This document shows positions 33,876-42,528 of a stretch of DNA of 64,000 bases, piece by piece. Both the position numbers and the translations under genes were made by a program. The stretch's first letter is position 1; each line of letters begins with the position of its first letter. The stretch covers positions 2,356,001-2,420,000 of the forward strand of contig NZ_JBHUNX010000001.1 in assembly GCF_042685645.1 (NCBI RefSeq), in the 5' to 3' direction. The notes below the pieces were generated by a model. It searched no databases, was not told where the DNA came from, and saw only the letters and a program-made list of their open reading frames with translations. Source of the DNA: Salininema proteolyticum. Its GTDB lineage: Bacteria; Actinomycetota; Actinomycetes; Mycobacteriales; Micromonosporaceae.

Positions 33876-35330
33876 ATGGTCCACACCATCGACAACTTCA
33901 TCGACGCCGCAAGCGCCGCTCCGACCGGAGCACGCTATCAGCCCGTCATCAATCCCGCCACCGGTGCCGTCGATGCCAGTGCGGCCGTCTCTTCCGACAC
34001 CGATATCGACAAAGCCTGCAACGCCGCCGCCCGGGCCTTCACCGAGTGGTCGCACAGCACGCCCGGGCAAAGGTCCCATGCGCTGCTCCAGGCGGCCGCG
34101 TCCATGGACGGCCGACGCCGGGAACTGATCGACATCGAGTGCCGCCAGACCGGACAACCGCGCGGATTCGTCGCCTCGGACGACGTCGACGCCGCCATAG
34201 ACGTCTTCCGGTTCTTCGCCGGAGCCGCCCGCATCCTCACCGGTCCGACCGCAGGCGAATACCTTCCCGGTCACACCTCCTACGTCCGCCGCGAACCGGT
34301 GGGAGTATGCGCCGTCATGGTCCCTTTCAACTACCCGCTTCTCATGGCGGCGTGGAAATGCGCCGCGGCCCTCGCCACGGGGAACACGGTCGTGCTCAAA
34401 CCGTCGCACAACACCCCCGCCGCCGCGGTGGCTCTCGCGCAACTGCTCAGCGAGCATCTGCCGCCGGGAGCGGTCAACGTCGTCCTCGGCGACCGCAACG
34501 CGGTGTCGGCACTCGTCACCCACCCCGCAGTGCGGTACGTGGCCGCCACCGCCTCCACGAGTTCGGGGGTGTCGATCGCCACCGCGGCGCTGGCGGACGT
34601 CAAACAACTGCATCTGGGACTCGGCGGAAAGTCCCCGGCGATCATCTCCCCCGACGCCGACATTGAGGCGGCGACCGAAGTCGTCGCTCGTGCCGCGTTC
34701 GCCAACGCCGGACAGGACTGCACGGCCGCCTCGCGCGTCATCGCTCATCGCGACGTGCACGACAAGGTGGTCGGGCTCCTGCGGGAGCACGCACTGGCGC
34801 TCAAGCCGGGTTCTCCCGACTCACCGGATTCCACGCTGGGGCCGGTGGCCACCGAAGCCCAGTACGAACGGATACGCGCTGTGTTGGCCGGTGTTGAGGA
34901 CCAGGCAGACCTCGTCTACGGCCGGCAGCCTCGCGGCGAGCGCGGATGGTTCCTCGCTCCAGTCGTGGTCTCTGGTTTCAATGCCGACTGCACGTTGGCC
35001 ACAACGGAGCTGTTCGGCCCTGTTGTCACCGTCGAGCCCTACGACGATCTGGTCGAGTTGACCTCCTCTCTCAATTCGGGGCCCTACGGGCTGGCCGCCA
35101 GCGTCCACACCCGAGACCACGACGAGGCCATGCGTGCGGCGTCGAGCCTCGATTTCGGATGCGTCTGGATCAACACCCATCTCCCGTTGGCCGCGGAGAT
35201 GCCCCATGGAGGATTCCGGCACTCAGGTTTCGGAAAAGACCTCTCCATGGTGGCGCTGAAGGAGTTCACCCGGGTCAAACATGTCATGCACGCCTGGAAC
35301 GACGTCCCCGCCCGCATCGCCCGAGAATGA
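33876..35330 (+). CDS. Aldehyde dehydrogenase with general-base Glu replaced by Gly
   Basis: This 484-residue NAD(P)-dependent ALDH-family protein keeps the catalytic Cys282 (GQDCTAASR), Asn152 (VPFNYP), Lys175 (VLKPS) and the ELFGPVV motif. The normally invariant Glu in LELGG is Gly248 here (LHLGLGG, codon GGA). The dinucleotide loop reads TAST where most have TGS. In CoA-acylating members of the superfamily this Glu is also missing, so a CoA-thioester product is possible, fitting the CoA-transferase next door. A damaged or binding-only protein is the alternative. The start follows GAGGAGG. Confidence 0.88.
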   Translation: MVHTIDNFIDAASAAPTGARYQPVINPATGAVDASAAVSSDTDIDKACNAAARAFTEWSHSTPGQRSHALLQAAASMDGRRRELIDIECRQTGQPRGFVASDDVDAAIDVFRFFAGAARILTGPTAGEYLPGHTSYVRREPVGVCAVMVPFNYPLLMAAWKCAAALATGNTVVLKPSHNTPAAAVALAQLLSEHLPPGAVNVVLGDRNAVSALVTHPAVRYVAATASTSSGVSIATAALADVKQLHLGLGGKSPAIISPDADIEAATEVVARAAFANAGQDCTAASRVIAHRDVHDKVVGLLREHALALKPGSPDSPDSTLGPVATEAQYERIRAVLAGVEDQADLVYGRQPRGERGWFLAPVVVSGFNADCTLATTELFGPVVTVEPYDDLVELTSSLNSGPYGLAASVHTRDHDEAMRAASSLDFGCVWINTHLPLAAEMPHGGFRHSGFGKDLSMVALKEFTRVKHVMHAWNDVPARIARE

Positions 35331-35345
35331 TCCGCGCCCCGAGTC

Positions 35346-35381
35346 GGAGGGCCAGCGCAGTTAGCGCTGCCCTGGCCCTCC
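35346..35381 (+). terminator. Hairpin between aldehyde dehydrogenase and second decarboxylase
   Basis: GGAGGGCCAG and CTGGCCCTCC pair around an inner AGCGC/GCGCT stem with a 5-base loop. The hairpin follows the dehydrogenase stop by 16 bases. It could end or attenuate transcription, so the next gene may have its own promoter or a lower dose. Confidence 0.6.
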
Positions 35382-35461
35382 ATGGGCGTGCCGCACCGTG
35401 CCGGGTTCGGCGGCGCCGATCCCGGCCTTGCTCGACAACCGACACGCACAAGGGGAATCAC

Positions 35462-36886
35462 ATGACCAAGCGACTCTTCCCACTGGACATGGATGAGGAC
35501 ACGCTCGCCGCCCTCAATGACTCGATAGACCGTTTCGTGCGGCAGTTCCACCGTTCCACGGCGACGGCACCTCCCCGCTGGCCCGAACCGGCCGCTGAGG
35601 ACCTCGCCGCGCTTTTGAAACCGCCCACGGAAGACGGCCGGGCCCCGGACGAACTGCTGGCCCATATCGCGACAGCGTTGCGCTCGGGGATCGAATGGTC
35701 GTCAGGGTCGATCATGTGTTTCGTCCCTGGAGGCGGCCTTCCGACCGCCGCTCTCGGAACCTATCTGGCCACCGCGACTAATCGATATGTGGGCCTTGCC
35801 ATGCTGTCTCCCGGAGCCGTGGCGATCGAGCATTCCATCTCCAATTGGCTCTGCCGCGAGTTCTCCATGCCCTCCTCGGCTATCGCCACCGCCACGACAG
35901 GCGCGTCGATGGCGACGCTCCATGCCCTCGTCGCCGCCCGCCAAAGCTTGGGCGGCGATTTCGACGACGGGGTGGTGTACACGACCGGTCAAGCCCACCC
36001 GTGCCTGCGCAAAGCCGCCTTCATCGCCGGATTGCCATCGCGGGCGTTGGCCGAGGTTCCCATGACCGACACCGGTCAGATGGACACCGACGCGGCGGGG
36101 AGAATGATCCACCGCCACCGCGAGGAGGGACGCCGCCCGTTCATGATCGCCGCAACCGCCGGCACTACCGGTATGGGCGCCGTCGACCCTCTCGGGGAGA
36201 TCGCCGACCTGGCCGACGAGTTCGGTCTCTGGTTCCATGTGGACGCCGCCTACGGAGGTTTCTTCCACCTCACTGAAACCGGCCGGAGAGAGTTGGCGGG
36301 AATCGAGCGGGCCGACTCAATCGTGCTCGACCCCCACAAGGGCCTGTTCCTACCGCCCGGATACGGATACCTCATTACTGCCGACGCGTCCCGGCTGACC
36401 GAGGTGTTCTCCGCTTCGCAGGCTCCGGTACTTGCCGACCTCGCCACGAACCTCGACCTGCCCGACTATTGCGACTTCGGCCTGGAATTGACCCGCGACT
36501 GGCGCGGCCTTCGACTCTGGTTGCCGCTGCACTTGCACGGTGTCAGCGTGTTCCGTGCAGTCCTGGACCATCACCTGCAACTCGCCCAGCGTCTCTATGA
36601 CCGGCTTGCGGAGATAGACGGCATGGTCCTATGGGGACGCCCGGCACTTTCGATCGTGCCCTTCAACGTGCGAGGATGGAGCGAAGCCGAACTGGCCGGG
36701 CTCGTCGACCGCATCGCCGCGGAGGGCCGTGTCCTGGTATCGACCAGCCGTTTCAAGGGCCAGTTGATACTCCGCGCCTGCATCCTCCATTTCCGCACTA
36801 CAGCCGAAGACGTCGATCGCCTTGCTGAGACGCTTCAGCGCTTTATCTCTTCTACAGGGGCAGGCCGATCAGCACTCCGACAGTGA
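35462..36886 (+). CDS. PLP-dependent decarboxylase, aromatic-L-amino-acid-decarboxylase type
   Basis: The 474-residue group II decarboxylase has the family order. It has GSIMCFVPGGGLPTA near the substrate pocket, ATTGASMATLHALVAAR, the PLP-ring Asp in FHVDAAYGGFF and the PLP lysine at about residue 293 in LDPHKGLFLP. The C-terminal part is complete (LRACILHFRTTAEDVD). Family members act on tyrosine, DOPA, tryptophan, 2,4-diaminobutyrate or cysteine sulfinate; the real substrate cannot be told. It is the second decarboxylase within 4 kb. Confidence 0.87.
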   Translation: MTKRLFPLDMDEDTLAALNDSIDRFVRQFHRSTATAPPRWPEPAAEDLAALLKPPTEDGRAPDELLAHIATALRSGIEWSSGSIMCFVPGGGLPTAALGTYLATATNRYVGLAMLSPGAVAIEHSISNWLCREFSMPSSAIATATTGASMATLHALVAARQSLGGDFDDGVVYTTGQAHPCLRKAAFIAGLPSRALAEVPMTDTGQMDTDAAGRMIHRHREEGRRPFMIAATAGTTGMGAVDPLGEIADLADEFGLWFHVDAAYGGFFHLTETGRRELAGIERADSIVLDPHKGLFLPPGYGYLITADASRLTEVFSASQAPVLADLATNLDLPDYCDFGLELTRDWRGLRLWLPLHLHGVSVFRAVLDHHLQLAQRLYDRLAEIDGMVLWGRPALSIVPFNVRGWSEAELAGLVDRIAAEGRVLVSTSRFKGQLILRACILHFRTTAEDVDRLAETLQRFISSTGAGRSALRQ

Positions 36887-36970
36887 GCGATGCTCTATGG
36901 ACGGTTCGGAGGTCGATGCCGGCACGGAATCGCCGTGGGCGAGGAGGCAGCGGCACTGTACGATTCGCTC

Positions 36971-38284
36971 ATGACGTCGCCCCCACTGCTCGCTGTCGAT
37001 ATCGGAACCTCGAACTCGGTCGGAGTGCTGCGAGATTCACAGGGCAACGTTCGGCCCCTCCTGATCGACGGCTCGCCAGTCACCCCCTCGGCCGTCTACC
37101 TCGACGACGAGGGAACCCTGCACACCGGCCGCGACGCCGAAACGCTCGCGGCCGCCCATCCCGACCGGTTCGAGCCCAATCCGAAGAAGCGCACCGGGGA
37201 CGGAGAGATCCTGCTGGGGCTCAGCGAAGTCTCGGTCACCGAGGTCTTCGCGGCGCTTCTCCGGCGAATGGCCGACGCGGCCGGCTCCGTGACAGGGGAC
37301 CTTCCCGCCGTGGTCCTCACCTGTCCGCAGGATTGGGGCGAGAGGCGCCGCCGAGCACTGCGGGAGGCGGCCACGAAGGCGGGATTCACCGAGATATCCC
37401 TGGTGACGGAGCCAGTCGCGGCGGCCTACTACTACGCCGAGCGGCTGTCAATTCCCATCGCCGAGGGCGAGGCGATAGTCGTCTTCGACTTTGGCGGAGG
37501 GACGCTCGACATCGCACTGGCGCAAAAGGAGCCGGGCGGAGGGTTCCGGGTGGCGGGAGCAGGAGGCCTCGAGGATCTAGGCGGCTTGGACATCGATGCG
37601 GCTCTGGTGGACCATCTCGGCGAAACGGTCGCCGCGGCCCACCCCGAGGAGTGGGACCGCTTGACACGGCCGGGGAACAGCGCCACCATGCGCGACCGGA
37701 TCGCGCTGTGGAGGAACGTCCGGTCGGCGAAGGAGATGCTGTCACGTGCTGCCACCGCACCTGTGGCCGTTCCAGGCATAGAGACATCGTTCCACCTGAC
37801 CCGCCGGGAGATGGACGAACTCGCCCGCCCGATCCTGGCCCGGGCGGCGGGCGAGTTGGAGCGAGTCCTGGACATGTCCGCACTTCCGCGAACCGCGATC
37901 GCCGGAGTCTTCCTTGTCGGTGGTTCGACACGGATGCCACTGGTGTCCCAGGTCCTCCACGAACGGACAGGCTTCGCGCCCCGAACGCTGGAACAGCCGG
38001 AGATTCCTGTGGCCGAGGGCGCCTTGGCCGCTCGTGATCGGCGAACCTCGGGCGTAAGGGAGTCCGCACCGCCGGCTCGACTGCAGTTCACGCAGTCGGA
38101 ATACACACAGGAACCGCTGGACGAGCCGACGGCAATGCGAGCGGCCGGGGCACGGTCCGAGTTTCTGCCCCCGATGGCGAACGAACCCGCCCGGGCGCCC
38201 GCGGCGGGCAGAAGATCGCTTCAGAACACCGTCCTCGTCCTCATCGTCATCGGCCTGTTCTTTTTCTTCCTATCGCTCCTCTGA
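36971..38284 (+). CDS. Hsp70-like ATPase with C-terminal membrane anchor
   Basis: The 437-residue protein has an actin-like Hsp70 ATPase domain: the phosphate loop AVDIGTSNSVGVL, GFTEISLVTEPVAAAYYYAE, VFDFGGGTLDIAL and the VFLVGGSTRMPLV adenosine motif. The peptide-binding domain of DnaK is absent. A disordered linker of about 60 residues leads to one C-terminal helix (TVLVLIVIGLFFFFLSLL), so the ATPase faces the cytoplasm. Such truncated Hsp70 relatives are common in actinobacteria and of unknown role. An ATG at 36971 was preferred over the frame start at 36890. Confidence 0.85.
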   Translation: MTSPPLLAVDIGTSNSVGVLRDSQGNVRPLLIDGSPVTPSAVYLDDEGTLHTGRDAETLAAAHPDRFEPNPKKRTGDGEILLGLSEVSVTEVFAALLRRMADAAGSVTGDLPAVVLTCPQDWGERRRRALREAATKAGFTEISLVTEPVAAAYYYAERLSIPIAEGEAIVVFDFGGGTLDIALAQKEPGGGFRVAGAGGLEDLGGLDIDAALVDHLGETVAAAHPEEWDRLTRPGNSATMRDRIALWRNVRSAKEMLSRAATAPVAVPGIETSFHLTRREMDELARPILARAAGELERVLDMSALPRTAIAGVFLVGGSTRMPLVSQVLHERTGFAPRTLEQPEIPVAEGALAARDRRTSGVRESAPPARLQFTQSEYTQEPLDEPTAMRAAGARSEFLPPMANEPARAPAAGRRSLQNTVLVLIVIGLFFFFLSLL

Positions 38285-38451
38285 GCGGCCCTGAGTTGAA
38301 ATGGCGACCGACTGGCGAGTTCCGTTGGCGATCGGCGGCGCGCGGAGTCTCCTTTGATCAAGAAGTTCACTCGGTGAGCATAGGACGATGACTTTCACGA
38401 AGGCGGAGAAATGACGTTGTTGCAAAGATGTGGCGATAATAGAATCCTGCC

Positions 38452-38805
38452 ATGGAAGATTTGAGCAATGAGCTTGTGTCCCCTGAGGAGTTCCACAAGG
38501 TGAACATGCGGGTCGGCCAGATCATCAAGGCCGAACCGTTCCCCAAGGCGCGAAGGCCCTCCTACCGTCTGACGATCGACTTCGGGCCGTATGGGATCAA
38601 GACCTCCAGCTCCCAGCTGACGGAGCGGTACACACTGGAGGACCTGACGGACCGCAAGGTCATCGGCGTCATCAACCTGCCGACGCGCCAGGTCGCGAAC
38701 TTCTTCTCCGAAGTGCTGGTCCTCGGGATACCCGTAGACGGCACTGACGACGTCATCCTCGTCCAGCCCGAGGCCGACGCCCCGCTGGGGTCCCGCGCCC
38801 TCTGA
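38452..38805 (+). CDS. csaA: CsaA-like tRNA-binding-domain protein
   Basis: The 117-residue protein is one tRNA-binding OB-fold. It has the N-terminal NMRVGQIIKAEPFPKARRPS, YRLTIDFG and GIKTSSSQLTERY, then VIGVINLPTRQVANFFSEVLVLG. CsaA binds tRNA-like or unfolded substrates and has been linked to protein export in Bacillus; its role here is not proven. Family members are about 110 residues. It stands alone on the plus strand. Confidence 0.9.
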   Translation: MEDLSNELVSPEEFHKVNMRVGQIIKAEPFPKARRPSYRLTIDFGPYGIKTSSSQLTERYTLEDLTDRKVIGVINLPTRQVANFFSEVLVLGIPVDGTDDVILVQPEADAPLGSRAL

Positions 38806-39216
38806 CAGGTCCCGTGGGTTACTCCCGCTGGGAGGAGCCCACCACCGCCCTCTTTATCGCTCGGGTGAATAGCCTCGAACGCGACGGTACGACTCTTGAA
38901 ACCCAGGGCTTCCAGGCCGGCGCTTCGGCCCGAGTTCGGCGGGCTTGCGAAAACCGGTTCAACGAGGAGAACCGAGAAGGTTTTCCCAGCTCGTCACGGT
39001 TCTGGTCATAGTTGGGCGGTCGAGCAGGGCCGGCTGGTTCCGAGGACTTCGCTCACCCACCTCTCCTTCTCTGCCACCGAGGTGTCGATCGCTCCCAGCC
39101 GAGCGCGACGCCGGAACTTTTCGATATCGGGTGACCAGGTGCTTCACAACTGCGGGTGACGAACTACAATTTCAGGCGAAACCAACCCCACCACCCAGCA
39201 ATTGATGGGAACATAC
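38806..39216. other. Intergenic region, no gene seen
   Basis: The 411 bases hold only short frames with no family resemblance. The last 40 bases are A- and C-rich and carry the start region of the RAMA-domain gene. An earlier gene may have decayed here, but no fragment was recognised. Confidence 0.5.
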
Positions 39217-40230
39217 ATGCCTGTTATTTCTGTCTCTGATGCCGTTTACCGGCTCATTCAGGAGAACGCGATTCCGCTGGAGGACACCGCTAACTCGGCG
39301 TTGGAACGTCTCCTCGGATTCAGTACCGACTCAGCCACTTCCGCTGTACCGACACAGCGCAAGGAGCCGATTCCGGAATCAGGGAATCCTGTTCCGGAAA
39401 CCTCGGCGACGGACGACCAGGAGCCGCGCCACCGCCGTTATCGGAAACCCGGCACCGATGGGGCCCTGAAGCCGCTTCTCGATGCCGGGTACGTCGCGGC
39501 CGGCGACAAGCTCGTCTGGAAACAGCGAAAGAAGGGGGTCACCCACCGCGCCACGATCGAAGCGAACGGCTGGATCGTCCTGAAGGATGGAGAGTCCTAC
39601 GACACTCCTTCCGGCGCCGCAGCCGCCGCGTGCGGTCGTCGCCAGCCCGGATGGGGCGTGTGGAAGCACTCCCGCACCAAGAAGACGCTCCTGGAGCTGA
39701 AGGCCCGCCAGACGAAGGGCGAGCCTGCGACCGGTGCACGTAAACCGGTGCGCGACACATCCTGGCACTCCAAGCTTCGGACCCTCCTCGATGAGCTTCC
39801 GGAAGGGCGCTGGACGACGTTCACGGACCTCGGCACCGTCCTTGAGGTTCACCGGGTGTCGATCGTTCGGTACCTGGAGCAGGAGCCGCACCCGCGAGGG
39901 AATCTGATCTTCAAGGACACCGGAGAACCCTCCCCCTCTGTACTGCGGGACAGCGCGGATCCGTACAAGGTGCTCACCGAGACGGGGATCAAGCTCGACG
40001 GCGACATGCGTGCTCAGCGAGACCAGAGGATTCCCTTGGACCGGCTCAGCGAACTCGTCGAGCCCGAGCCCGCTCAGGTTACCGAACACTCGAGCGCTGA
40101 AGCCGGTGAAAACGGCGCCGATACCGCCGCCCGCCAGGACCTGGAGGAAAGAGGAGTAACTGACGAGCGTCCCGAGACGCCGATCAGCCCGGCGGCGGTA
40201 TTCGTCTCCGCCGGATCGAACGACAAGTAA
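39217..40230 (+). CDS. RAMA-domain protein with SeqA-like N-terminus and alkyltransferase-like DNA-binding domain
   Basis: The 337-residue protein has three parts. Residues 1-32 (PVISVSDAVYRLIQENAI, then TANSALERLLG) resemble the SeqA N-terminal dimerisation helix-strand. Residues about 75-150 form a RAMA domain (LKPLLDAGYVAAGDKLVW, then SYDTPSGAAAAACG, then GWGVW), found with adenine methylases and restriction enzymes and thought to read modified DNA. Residues about 180-250 resemble the winged helix of O6-alkylguanine transferase-like proteins (LPEGRWTTFTDLGTVL) without a catalytic PCHR. The acidic tail is disordered. It probably binds DNA; no restriction gene is adjacent. The ATG at 39217 is preferred over 39205. 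Confidence 0.72.
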   Translation: MPVISVSDAVYRLIQENAIPLEDTANSALERLLGFSTDSATSAVPTQRKEPIPESGNPVPETSATDDQEPRHRRYRKPGTDGALKPLLDAGYVAAGDKLVWKQRKKGVTHRATIEANGWIVLKDGESYDTPSGAAAAACGRRQPGWGVWKHSRTKKTLLELKARQTKGEPATGARKPVRDTSWHSKLRTLLDELPEGRWTTFTDLGTVLEVHRVSIVRYLEQEPHPRGNLIFKDTGEPSPSVLRDSADPYKVLTETGIKLDGDMRAQRDQRIPLDRLSELVEPEPAQVTEHSSAEAGENGADTAARQDLEERGVTDERPETPISPAAVFVSAGSNDK

Positions 40231-40240
40231 CGCCGAATCG

Positions 40241-40262
40241 GGGGCATCCCGAGGGATGCCCC
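40241..40262 (+). terminator. Rho-independent terminator after the RAMA-domain gene
   Basis: A 9-bp stem (GGGGCATCC / GGATGCCCC) with a CGAG loop is followed by TTT. It lies 10 bases after the stop codon. Confidence 0.8.
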
Positions 40263-40315
40263 TTTCCCATCCCTCGGAGACAACATGGAAGATAGAGAAC
40301 TCCCCGTGATTGCCG

Positions 40316-41271
40316 GAGCTTCATGCAATTGTCTCGTGTGGGTGGCATGCTGCGTGTGCAGGGGATTTGACTACTCGCGAGTCGGGAACCTGGCGGCGAC
40401 GGCAGCGCCCGTCGTGAGATCGCTGGGATATGAAAACAACAGAAGCGATCAAGAACAGGGCGCTGCCTCCTCTTGACCATACGACCGGTCTGTCCTACAG
40501 GCAACTGGCATCTCTCGCGCACGGGGTCGAGAGAACGATCGGGCCGTGGCAGCCGGCCACCGGACGCCAGAAGTCCCTCTCGGTGTTCATGGCCGTGGTC
40601 GTCACCGTGAACTACCTGCGCCGCAACGACTGTCAAGAAGCCGTTGGCGAACACTTCCTCGTCTCCCAATCCACTGTCTCCCGCTACATCAAGGAGCTGG
40701 AACCGGTCGTGTCGGTCCTGCTCGACGACCTCATGGCGCGCCTGCGGGCCGCTGCTTTGGCCGAGGCGCTGATCGTCGACGGGTTCCTCGTCCCCACCGG
40801 GGAGCGGAAGTGGTTCGACGGCCTCTATTCCGGCAAACGCCACGACACCGGAGCGAATCTACAGGCCATCGCCACCCTCCACGGCCGGGTCATAGAACTC
40901 TCCCCACCGCTGCGGGGATCAGTCCATGACTCCCGCGCGTTCACCGACACCGGCCTTGACAAGGTCTACAGGGTCCACTGCAGCCCTGAAGGTCCCGGCA
41001 TGCTCGGCGACAAGGCCTACATCGGGAAAGTACCCATCACTCCAGTCCGGAAACCGGCCTACCGCAACCTGACCGAGGAGGAGCGAGAGTTCAACCGCGG
41101 CATCAAATCCCACCGCGCCGCGGTGGAACGAGGCATCTCCCACCTGCGCAACTGGCGAATCCTAGCCACCGGCTACCGCCGACCCCTCCGCTACCTCTAC
41201 CGAACCTCACAGACCGTCATGAAACTCGAACAGTACGCGATTCACCCAGAAGAGGCTTTTGCATGAAGCTC
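40316..41271 (+). mobile_element. IS5-type insertion sequence with 3-bp target duplication
   Basis: The 956-bp element has inverted ends reading inward GAGCTTCATGCAA at 40316 and ending at 41271. A CCG direct repeat flanks it (40313-40315 and 41272-41274). A CCGG repeat with slightly shorter ends is equally consistent. One DDE transposase gene fills it and looks intact. Confidence 0.82.
40430..41266 (+). CDS. IS5-type (DDE_Tnp_4) transposase
   Basis: The 278-residue protein has a helix-turn-helix N-terminus (FLVSQSTVSRYIKELEPVV). A DDE core follows: first Asp in ALIVDGFLVPTGERKWF, second in LRGSVHDSRAF, and a C-terminal Glu in SHRAAVERGISHLRNWRIL. YSGKRHDTGANLQAIA is typical of this actinobacterial IS group. 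Length is normal and no frame break is seen. The stop lies 5 bases inside the right end of the element. Confidence 0.9.
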   Translation: MKTTEAIKNRALPPLDHTTGLSYRQLASLAHGVERTIGPWQPATGRQKSLSVFMAVVVTVNYLRRNDCQEAVGEHFLVSQSTVSRYIKELEPVVSVLLDDLMARLRAAALAEALIVDGFLVPTGERKWFDGLYSGKRHDTGANLQAIATLHGRVIELSPPLRGSVHDSRAFTDTGLDKVYRVHCSPEGPGMLGDKAYIGKVPITPVRKPAYRNLTEEEREFNRGIKSHRAAVERGISHLRNWRILATGYRRPLRYLYRTSQTVMKLEQYAIHPEEAFA

Positions 41272-41891
41272 CCGGTGTAGGACTTCTTACTACCACCGCG
41301 CCCCTGTCCGTCCTGGCCATCGTCGCCGTGTGGAAGTGCTGGGATGCAACGCACTTGGTGACAGATTTCGTCTACACTTTGTTGGTACGAAAACTCGGAC
41401 TCAAGTCTGTCAAAGGGAAAGAGGAACTAGCGGCAACTCCATTCATGGGAGCATTCGCCGCATCCGCAGGATCCATGGGAGTGAGTGGCATGATAGCCTC
41501 ATTCGATGCAGTAGGGATCGCAGCCAGGATCGGAGTATTTCTTCTTCCAGTAGCGGTCGCCTCCTCGATCGTATGCATTCCCTTGACTCTGTACGTCCTA
41601 CGAACCAAGCGGCCAAGGTTCATGGTTCCTCCTCATCTGCGGTGATCCGTCATCGGCTCAGCGTTGTTGAACCCATTGCCTTCGCCGCCCGATGAGACCG
41701 GAAGCGAACCGACTATGTCATGAAACCCGGCCTCCACAGCCTGATGGGATCCGTCTATCCGACCCCTTTGAAACGGTGTTAGTCGATCTTGCCGGAGGAC
41801 GCTCAAGCATAATAGCGATCAGGCAGCCGGGCACATCTGGTGCAGCAAAGGCGCCAGTACTGACATCGGTCGGAACGCGCCCTTTGGGTCC

Positions 41892-42377
41892 ATGTCATCT
41901 ACCAGAAACGAAGCTCCACAAATGCACAGTTTTCTCTCCCTGAACGGCAACATCTGGAAAGACCCTCGACCAGGCATCTTCGTCGAAGATGCGCATGGTT
42001 CAATACCGCTCCATGCCGTATTCCCGCCCAAGAGTGAATGTCTCCTTGTCTCCCTTGAGGGAACTGAAATGGTCGATGAGGATGCAGTATTCGATGTGTT
42101 CTTCCGGCGGCTGCATTTCCCTCAGTATTTCGGATGGAACTGGGACGCGATGCGGGACTGTCTCGGAGACCTATCCTGGATCGGACAGGAGCGAATTCTG
42201 ATCGCCATAAACGATTGGGATCACGTCATGTCGAAGCAGCCCGAGAAGTTCGGTCTGCTCGTAAAGTTGCTTGCGACGACGGTTCATCGACATTTCGCCC
42301 CGTTCCCGATCAGGGAGGACTCGAAGCCTTGGATGCGGATAGTCGCATGGCCGGCTGGATCGCCAATCCGACCGTAG
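41892..42377 (+). CDS. Barstar-family protein (RNase inhibitor-like), orphan
   Basis: The 161-residue protein has the barstar core in its second half: FDVFFRRLHFPQYFGWNWDA, then MRDCLGDLSWIG, the signature of the barnase-inhibitor fold. An N-terminal extension of about 70 residues precedes it. Barstar proteins neutralise a matching RNase or other toxin. No barnase-like gene lies within several kb, so this is an orphan immunity gene or one whose toxin was lost. Two starts are possible (41892 and 41922). Confidence 0.83.
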   Translation: MSSTRNEAPQMHSFLSLNGNIWKDPRPGIFVEDAHGSIPLHAVFPPKSECLLVSLEGTEMVDEDAVFDVFFRRLHFPQYFGWNWDAMRDCLGDLSWIGQERILIAINDWDHVMSKQPEKFGLLVKLLATTVHRHFAPFPIREDSKPWMRIVAWPAGSPIRP

Positions 42378-42528
42378 CCGGAGTGTGTTTCAGCACGGAC
42401 GGATTCTCGAGCCGCACAACGTCTTGAAGGCCTCATCGTTTCGAGCATTAGGAACCTATTTGAAAACGGTGTCGCTCTTGGAGTACGTTTCATCATGAGC
42501 TGACCAGATGCACGCCCCTCGAAATACG

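Larger units (their letters stand above)
40285..41645 (+). pseudogene. Membrane-protein gene split by an IS5-type element
   Basis: The 5' part (40285-40315) starts with ATG and encodes MEDRELPVIA; the rest is at 41275-41645. Taking out the element plus one copy of the CCG duplication joins them in frame into a 133-residue protein with two to three hydrophobic segments (ITTTAPLSVLAIVAVW-like start, GMIASFDAVGIAARIGVFLL, then ASSIVCIPLTLYVL). Function is unknown. As it stands the 3' part reads from the end of the element (TTG at 41259), which may make a chimeric product. Confidence 0.75.

Noticed and set aside
38806..39200. Short plus-strand frames (for example 38814-39011)
   Set aside because: Three overlapping frames of similar length with no ribosome site or resemblance; treated as noncoding.
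41692..41943. An 83-codon frame before the barstar gene
   Set aside because: It overlaps the barstar start, has no ribosome site, and its translation looks random.
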